A stretch of DNA of 57,648 nucleotides from contig JAOTRT010000017.1 in the NCBI GenBank assembly GCA_030247725.1, forward strand, positions 1 to 57,648, written 5' to 3'. Position 1 is the first letter of the stretch, and each line of letters starts with the position of its first letter. The notes beneath the pieces are model-generated. The model was not told the DNA's origin and made no database searches. It saw only the letters and a program-made list of their open reading frames with translations. Shown in pieces: positions 52,734 through 57,648 of this stretch. Origin of the DNA: Candidatus Nitricoxidireducens bremensis. GTDB taxonomy: Bacteria > Pseudomonadota > Gammaproteobacteria > Burkholderiales > Rhodocyclaceae. Made by a program: the position numbers and the translations under genes.

Positions 52734-53534
52734 ATGACCCGCCATCCCATGCTGCGCCTGATCGCCGCCGCCCTCGCGATCATCCTCCAGGCCCTCCCCT
52801 CCGGAGCCGCCTTCGCCCAAAGTGCCAGGACCGAGCTGCTGCTCTATTGCGGCATCACCATGGTGCGACCGATGACCGAGATCGCGCAGAACTTCGAGAA
52901 GCGCGAGAACGTGAAGATCAACATCGCCCAGGGCGGCTCGGAAGACCTGTTCCAGTCCGCCAGGAAGAGCGGCGTCGGCGACTGGTATCTGCCGGGGGAG
53001 CCCAGCTACTACCAGAAGCACCTCAAGGAAGGCCTCTTCGGCGAACACGCCACCGTCGGCTACAACCAGATGGCCCTGATGGTGCAGAAGGGCAACCCCA
53101 AGGGCGTCAAGCCGGACCCCCGGGAGCTGTTGCGCAAGGACCTGGTCGCCATCGTCGGCAACGCCGAGTCGGGCAGCGTCGGCCAGGAGGCGAAGCACAT
53201 TCTCGACGGCCTCGGCATCTATCCGCGGGTCGTCAAGCAGGCCGCCTTCCTGGCGCCCGACTCCCGCAGCCTGGTGAACGCCATGAAGAAGGGCGAGGCC
53301 GACGTGACGATGAACTGGCGCGCCACCGGCTTCTTTCCCGACAACGTCGGCAAGCTCGACGTCATCGACCTGGACCCAAAACTCGCCCGCCCCCAGGCCC
53401 TGATGCTAATCCAGCTCAAGAGCAGCCGCAGTCCCGAGGCGGCCAGGCGCTTCCTCGCCTACGCGGCCGGCGACGAGGGCCAGGCCATCTTCCGCAAGCA
53501 CGGCTTCCTCGACAACAAGATACCCGCCAAATAG
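52734..53534 (+). CDS. Periplasmic binding protein (ModA/type 2 family)
   Basis: A 266-residue protein with a signal peptide (MTRHPMLRLIAAALAIILQA to AAFAQSA) and a type 2 periplasmic binding fold: LLLYCGITMVRPMTEIAQNF, INIAQGGSEDLFQSARKSG, GDWYLPGEPSYY, GYNQMALMVQKGNPKGV and EADVTMNWRATGFF. This group includes molybdate, iron and other oxyanion binders, and the ligand cannot be chosen from the sequence. No ABC permease or ATPase gene is adjacent. Instead a hybrid histidine kinase starts 8 bases downstream, so the protein more probably delivers its signal to that sensor. Confidence 0.85.
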   Translation: MTRHPMLRLIAAALAIILQALPSGAAFAQSARTELLLYCGITMVRPMTEIAQNFEKRENVKINIAQGGSEDLFQSARKSGVGDWYLPGEPSYYQKHLKEGLFGEHATVGYNQMALMVQKGNPKGVKPDPRELLRKDLVAIVGNAESGSVGQEAKHILDGLGIYPRVVKQAAFLAPDSRSLVNAMKKGEADVTMNWRATGFFPDNVGKLDVIDLDPKLARPQALMLIQLKSSRSPEAARRFLAYAAGDEGQAIFRKHGFLDNKIPAK

Positions 53535-53542
53535 GCCCCGCC

Positions 53543-55867
53543 ATGAAAGTCGCCGGGCGCAGGCCTGCCGCCCTCATCGATCCCTCCATCAACTGGGTGC
53601 TGGGCATCGCCGTCACTTGCCTGCTGGTGGTACTGGGGCTCAAGGTCTTTTTCGACCACCTGCAGGACGAGCTGCGCGAGAAGAGCGCCAACGAGCGGGC
53701 GCGCCTGTTCATCGGCGAAGAGATCGTGCGCGGCATCCACGGCATCGAGCGGAACATCTACCTGATGTCGGCCACCACCAACCGGGCGGCAAGCCGCCGC
53801 GTCGTCCGAGAGATCGACGGCCAGATCGACAAGCTCCACCACGACCTGGCGGTGCTCAAGCAGGGCGGCACCGTACGGCACCAGTTGCTGCTCAACCTGG
53901 AGGGACGCGACGAGATGGTGCGCGAGGTCAGCTATCGTCCCGATGCCGACGCGGCAGGCCTCGTGATGGAACTGATCGAGATCGCGCCCCTGCTGGACCA
54001 GATCCGGCAAAAGGCCCGGGAGTTGGAAACCCTGCTGGCGCGCGGCTGGGACTTCCAGGAGCGCGGCGACCACCGGGCCTTCTTCCGGCTCCACGACGAG
54101 ATGGACCTCTTCCTCAAGCACATCCCGCCCTACTTCTCCCGCCTCGACGAGAACGCCAACCGCCTGTTCTTCGACAGCAGCGCCCGCCTGAAGGAACTGG
54201 AAGCCGCCCTGTCCAAGCAGCGTGAGCGCCTGAAGACGGTGGAAATGGGCCTCATGACCCTGGTGATGCTGCTGGCCGTGCTGGGCGCCGCCTTCTTCCT
54301 GCGCCGCATCAACGCCGCCAACCGCAAGCTCGAAGCCGCCGTGGACGAAATGCGGGCCGCCAAGGAAGAGGCCGAGCGCGCCAGTCGCGCCAAGTCGGAA
54401 TTCGTCTCGCGCATGAGCCACGAGCTGCGCACGCCCCTCAACGCCATCATCGGCTTCGCCGAGTTGCTGGAAGACGAACCCCTGCAGCCGGTGCAGAAGA
54501 ACCATGTCGGCCTCATCAACAGCTCGGGGCGGCATCTGATGGAACTCATCAACGCCGTCCTCGACCATGCCAAGATCGAAGCCGGCGGCATGACCCTGGA
54601 GTCCATCGTCTTCGACTTTCCCGCCGCCGTGGATTCCGTCCGCGCCATGGTGGCGGAACGCGCCGCCGCCAAGGGCCTGAACTTCGTCGCCGACGTGGCC
54701 GGCGACCTGCCCCGCCACGTGATCGGCGACCCGACCCGCCTGCGGCAGGTCCTCATCAACCTGCTGACGAACGCCGTCAAATTCACCGAGCAGGGTTCGG
54801 TGGAACTGCGCGTGGCCGTGGACGAGGGCGACCTGGTCTGCAGCATCCGGGACTCGGGCATCGGCATGGACCAGGCCGCCCTCGACCGTCTGTTCAAACC
54901 CTTCGCCCAGGCCGACGAAACCGTCACGCGCAGGTACGGCGGCACCGGCCTCGGCCTGCTCATCTCGAAGGAGCTGGTCGAGGCCATGGGGGGCCGCATC
55001 GACGTGGAGAGCGCCATCGGCGTCGGTACCTGCTTCTGGATTCGCCTGCCGCTGCAGGTGGCGACACCGGACAGCCAGGCCCAGGCAGGCCAGGCGCAGG
55101 ACGCGACGGTGCCCGCCGGCCAGCTGGTAGGCGGCCGGGTCCTGCTGGTGGACGACAATCCGGTGAACCAGCAACTGGGCGTCGCCATGTTGAAGCGCCT
55201 CGGTCTCGACCACGACCTGGCCGACAACGGCCGCCATGCCCTGGAGCGCATCGCCGCCACGGATTACGCCCTCGTGCTGATGGACATGGAAATGCCGGAG
55301 ATGGACGGCATCAGCGCCACCCGGGCGATCCGCCGCGGCGAAGCGGACCGGCCGGGCGCCGCCCGCCTGCCCGTCATCGCCATGACCGCCAATGCCCTGG
55401 CCGAGGATCGGGAGCGCTGCCTCGCCGCCGGCATGGACGGCTACATCGCCAAGCCGATCCGCATGGCCGCGCTGGAAGCCGAGATCCGCTGCCTGTTCGG
55501 CGCCGCCGCGCCGGCGGCGCCGGAGGACGCCGGCCCCGCGGCTCCCGTCTTCGACCGGGAGGCGGTCCTGGACATGCTGGACGACGAGGAGCTGTTCCGC
55601 GACCTGGCCGGCATGTTCGTCGACGCGGCGCCGGAATATGTCGCGGCGCTGGACACCGCCCTGGCGGCGGAGGACTGGCCGGTCCTGACGCGCCAGGCCC
55701 ATACCCTCAAGGGCCTGTTCGCCACCTTCGCCGCCGGCAGGGCCGAGGCGGATGCGCGCAAGTTGGAAGAGGCGGCCGGTACCGGCGACGGGGAAAGCTG
55801 CCGACGGCTGATACCGGCGGTGAAGACCGCCACGGAGACCCTGGCCGCCGCCCTCGCAAAGGTCTAG
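53543..55867 (+). CDS. Hybrid histidine kinase with receiver and HPt domains
   Basis: A 774-residue kinase. It has a membrane segment (about 17-38), a periplasmic helical sensor (about 40-232) and a second membrane segment (GLMTLVMLLAVLGAAFFL). HisKA with H293 (MSHELRTPLNAII), HATPase (VLINLLTNAVKFTE, GGTGLGLLISKEL) and a receiver (VLLVDDNPVNQQLG, LVLMDMEMPEMDG, YIAKPI) follow. A C-terminal HPt domain carries its histidine in ARQAHTLKGLFATFAAG. All phosphorelay sites are present. It lies 8 bases after the binding-protein gene, so that protein with its ligand probably docks on the periplasmic domain. No DNA-binding regulator is next to it. Confidence 0.92.
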   Translation: MKVAGRRPAALIDPSINWVLGIAVTCLLVVLGLKVFFDHLQDELREKSANERARLFIGEEIVRGIHGIERNIYLMSATTNRAASRRVVREIDGQIDKLHHDLAVLKQGGTVRHQLLLNLEGRDEMVREVSYRPDADAAGLVMELIEIAPLLDQIRQKARELETLLARGWDFQERGDHRAFFRLHDEMDLFLKHIPPYFSRLDENANRLFFDSSARLKELEAALSKQRERLKTVEMGLMTLVMLLAVLGAAFFLRRINAANRKLEAAVDEMRAAKEEAERASRAKSEFVSRMSHELRTPLNAIIGFAELLEDEPLQPVQKNHVGLINSSGRHLMELINAVLDHAKIEAGGMTLESIVFDFPAAVDSVRAMVAERAAAKGLNFVADVAGDLPRHVIGDPTRLRQVLINLLTNAVKFTEQGSVELRVAVDEGDLVCSIRDSGIGMDQAALDRLFKPFAQADETVTRRYGGTGLGLLISKELVEAMGGRIDVESAIGVGTCFWIRLPLQVATPDSQAQAGQAQDATVPAGQLVGGRVLLVDDNPVNQQLGVAMLKRLGLDHDLADNGRHALERIAATDYALVLMDMEMPEMDGISATRAIRRGEADRPGAARLPVIAMTANALAEDRERCLAAGMDGYIAKPIRMAALEAEIRCLFGAAAPAAPEDAGPAAPVFDREAVLDMLDDEELFRDLAGMFVDAAPEYVAALDTALAAEDWPVLTRQAHTLKGLFATFAAGRAEADARKLEEAAGTGDGESCRRLIPAVKTATETLAAALAKV

Positions 55868-55939
55868 CCACCTGCAGGACACTTCCGGGCAGACCCGTTC
55901 CGGCTCTGCTATGGTGATAGGGAAAGAAGGAGGTTTGTC

Positions 55940-56728
55940 ATGGACATTTCCAGCATCGTCAGTTCGACGCTCCAGTTGGCTCGGGTCACGCAGTCCAGCC
56001 AGACGGGTTCGACAAGCGGAGTCGGCAGCAGCGTATCCGCCCAGAGTGTCGGCGCGCTTCTGGCGCCGGCGACGAAACGCCTGGGCCAGCAATTGGAATC
56101 GACCAATGTCCGCCTGTCCGCCTACGGGCAGATCAAGAGTGCTTTCGCCGCCACGGAAACGGCGGCGCGCGGCCTGACGGAGACCGCGGGCAAGGCCACG
56201 GCGACGACGGCGGATGTGACCAAGGCCGCCCAGGCCCTCGTCAGCGCCTTCAACCAGACGAGCGGCAGCCTGCGTGATGCCGTGCAGGGCACCGGCTCCC
56301 GACCGGGCGCCCTGGCTTCCGACGTGCGGGCCCAGTTCGCCGCCAACGACCTTGCCCGTTCGATCACCGGCACCACCGAGGAAACGGACCTCAAGGCCAT
56401 CGGGATCACCCGCAGCAAGGAAGGTACCCTGAGCCTGGACGTGAAGGCCCTGGAACAAGCCCTGGCGACGAACCCCACGGCAGCGAAATCCACCCTGGCC
56501 GCCCTGGGCGGCGCGGTGGGCGCCACCGCGGAACGCGAGCTGGCGACGACGGGCAACGTGGGCGCCAGCGTCGGCAGCCTGACGAGCCGGTCCCAGTCCC
56601 TGAGCGCCCAGCAGGCCAGCCTGCAGAAGCAGGCCGAAACCCTGCAGGCGACCCTGGACGCCCAGAATGCCGTCCTCAACTACACGACGGCGAGCGGCCT
56701 GTCGGCCTACCGGAGCCTGCTCGGCTGA
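55940..56728 (+). CDS. FliD-like flagellar cap-related protein
   Basis: A 262-residue Ser/Ala/Thr-rich protein. The stretch DLKAIGITRSKEGTLSLDVK followed by ALEQALATNPTAAKSTL has the typical FliD_C pattern. The N-terminus (MDISSIVSSTLQLARVTQSS) and the C-terminal coiled coil (SLSAQQASLQKQAETLQATL) also match axial flagellar proteins. It is much shorter than FliD (usually 450-700 residues), and no other flagellar gene is present in the window. AAGGAGG precedes the ATG. It might be a truncated paralogue, a hook-associated helper, or a family of small FliD-like secreted proteins. Confidence 0.6.
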   Translation: MDISSIVSSTLQLARVTQSSQTGSTSGVGSSVSAQSVGALLAPATKRLGQQLESTNVRLSAYGQIKSAFAATETAARGLTETAGKATATTADVTKAAQALVSAFNQTSGSLRDAVQGTGSRPGALASDVRAQFAANDLARSITGTTEETDLKAIGITRSKEGTLSLDVKALEQALATNPTAAKSTLAALGGAVGATAERELATTGNVGASVGSLTSRSQSLSAQQASLQKQAETLQATLDAQNAVLNYTTASGLSAYRSLLG

Positions 56729-56766
56729 AGCCGGCATGGGGCCGCGGAGGAAGGTAAACTCGGGGA

Positions 56767-57264
56767 ATGGATTTCCCCGCACCTGAACCCTCCCCGGCCA
56801 ACGGCTGGTGGGAGCACCACGCCGCCCTGCTCATCGATAGTCACCGCCGCCTGACAGGGCGCGAACTGGCCGTCGTCGGCGTCACATCGGAAGAGAAGGC
56901 CCGCCATCTTTACCAGGCGCCCTTCGTCGTGCTCTCCCACGACGGCGGTACGGACCCGGTCTTCACTTACGCCAATCTCACCGCCCAGCGCCTGTTCGCC
57001 CTGCCCTGGGAGCGGATCGTCGGCATGCCCTCGCGCTACTCGGCGGAGGCGCCGGCCCGGAAGGAGCGCCAGCGCCTGCTGGCGCAGGTGGCCCGCTTCG
57101 GCTACATCGACGACTATCAGGGCGTGCGCATCGCCAGCACCGGCGAGCGCTTCCTGATCCGCCGGGCCACGGTGTGGAACCTGCTGGATGCCGACGGCAA
57201 GCCCGTCGGCCAGGCCGCCAGCTTCGCGGAATGGACGCCCCTGCCGGCCGGCGACGGCGCTTAG
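56767..57264 (+). CDS. MEKHLA-domain protein
   Basis: A 165-residue protein matching the MEKHLA domain, a PAS-related fold: RLTGRELAVVGVTSEEKARH, LYQAPFVVLSHDGGTDPVFT, YANLTAQRLFALPWERIVGM, PSRYSAEAPARKERQRLLAQ and GYIDDYQGVRIASTGERFLI. Bacterial stand-alone copies are of unknown role, perhaps sensing small molecules. GGAGGAAGG lies 18-26 bases upstream and no closer ribosome site is evident. It follows the FliD-like gene by 38 bases, so co-transcription is possible. A palindromic element begins 4 bases after its stop. Confidence 0.88.
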   Translation: MDFPAPEPSPANGWWEHHAALLIDSHRRLTGRELAVVGVTSEEKARHLYQAPFVVLSHDGGTDPVFTYANLTAQRLFALPWERIVGMPSRYSAEAPARKERQRLLAQVARFGYIDDYQGVRIASTGERFLIRRATVWNLLDADGKPVGQAASFAEWTPLPAGDGA

Positions 57265-57267
57265 AAC

Positions 57268-57527
57268 CCCTAACACAATGAAGCGCACCTGCGCCGGGGC
57301 ATGGCCGGGATGCAGCGCAAGGCGCGGCGGCGCAGCGATGCTCGACGCCTCGCCAGCCGTCGCAACGCCGCGATGCGCCCGGCCATACCCCGGCCCTTCG
57401 GGTTGGCCCCACAATGCGGCGCTCGCTTTGTCGCACGGCTCGGCAAGGGGTTACCCTTGCCGTCGCCGCGCTTCGCGCGATCATCCGCATTCTGGGGCCA
57501 ACGCAGGTGTGCTTCATTGTGTTAGGG
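57268..57527. repeat. MITE-like element with 26-bp terminal inverted repeats
   Basis: Terminal inverted repeats at 57268-57293 (CCCTAACACAATGAAG, then GCGCACCTGCG) and 57502-57527 match over 26 bases with one mismatch. Inner inverted repeats GCCGGGGCATGGCCGGG / CCCGGCCATACCCCGGC and TTGGCCCCACAATGCGG / CCGCATTCTGGGGCCAA, plus GCAAGGG-GTTA-CCCTTGC, make the interior fold as nested stems. No transposase gene is seen. The size (260 bp) fits a non-autonomous element. It starts right after the MEKHLA gene. Confidence 0.75.
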
Positions 57528-57648
57528 AAGGCCTGAACAAGTAGCAACAGATGAAGGCGACGAGCGCGATTCCTGCCGAGGGCTTTGAAATGGCGGCGAA
57601 ATTCGCCCCACGGGGCGCAACTCGCAGGCCGTTTCCGGCCTATGGGCA
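57528..57648 (+). other. Right-edge sequence, possible partial reading frame
   Basis: After the element a short frame from ATG at 57564 (MKATSAIPAEGFEMAAKFAP) stays open to the end of the window. The sequence looks repetitive and GC-rich and may be part of a larger repeat or mobile element cut by the window edge. No ribosome site or family could be recognised, so it is not called as a gene. Confidence 0.2.

Noticed and set aside
57564..57648. Partial gene at the right edge
   Set aside because: No ribosome site or known domain, cut by the window edge, and the DNA looks repetitive.

Overview
This 57.6 kb window is high-GC chromosomal DNA from a betaproteobacterium. A Rhodocyclales-like host is the best guess, inferred from gene content: a mla-type lipid transport operon, ppx/ppk1/relA, a TPR-barrel/FecR cassette, very many PAS/c-di-GMP/two-component genes, and a Neisseria-like type II-C CRISPR-Cas9 locus. 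No rRNA, tRNA or complete insertion sequence was seen.

Left part (1-26.6 kb). A small secreted protein and the remnant of a type I secretion ABC ATPase are followed by a leftward block: a ppx-like exopolyphosphatase, then a mla-like ABC system (STAS-permease, ATPase, MCE protein, lipoprotein). A 270-bp MITE-like palindromic element splits the mla genes. Divergently transcribed ppk1 and convergent relA make a polyphosphate/(p)ppGpp block. Next come a TPR/outer-membrane barrel gene with two FecR-like genes, a hemerythrin, a NIT-PAS-GGDEF-EAL protein, purL (with an in-frame palindromic insertion), a RelE-type toxin-antitoxin pair, a 7TMR hybrid kinase and the thioredoxin/TPR protein CnoX.

CRISPR locus (26.65-33.46 kb). 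Order is tracrRNA (leftward), cas9-cas1-cas2 (rightward, overlapping or nearly so), a BrnT/BrnA toxin-antitoxin pair (leftward), then an array of 18 identical repeats and 17 spacers read leftward and closed by an intrinsic terminator. The repeat strand is set by three agreeing signals: the tracrRNA anti-repeat, the terminator and similarity to the meningococcal repeat. The tracrRNA gene lies antisense inside the probable cas9 mRNA leader and its promoter overlaps the cas9 start, so cas9 mRNA would carry a crRNA-repeat mimic. This compact arrangement, with a toxin-antitoxin pair between cas2 and the array and a hairpin fused to the leader-end repeat, is the most unusual part of the window.

Right part (33.5-57.6 kb). 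tex is followed by a dense signalling region: a hybrid kinase, a receiver-PP2C phosphatase, a PAS kinase/FixJ-type regulator pair, and a rightward seven-gene cluster (pseudo-receiver LuxR regulator, small receiver-like protein, Cys-rich mini-protein, PAS kinase, MCP-like protein, STAS protein, HD-GYP phosphodiesterase). A 5'-nucleotidase/nucleoside transporter pair, a binding-protein/hybrid-kinase pair, a FliD-like protein and a MEKHLA protein follow, and a 260-bp element with 26-bp terminal inverted repeats lies close to the right edge.

All assignments come from reading the sequence and remembered family motifs; no database search was possible.
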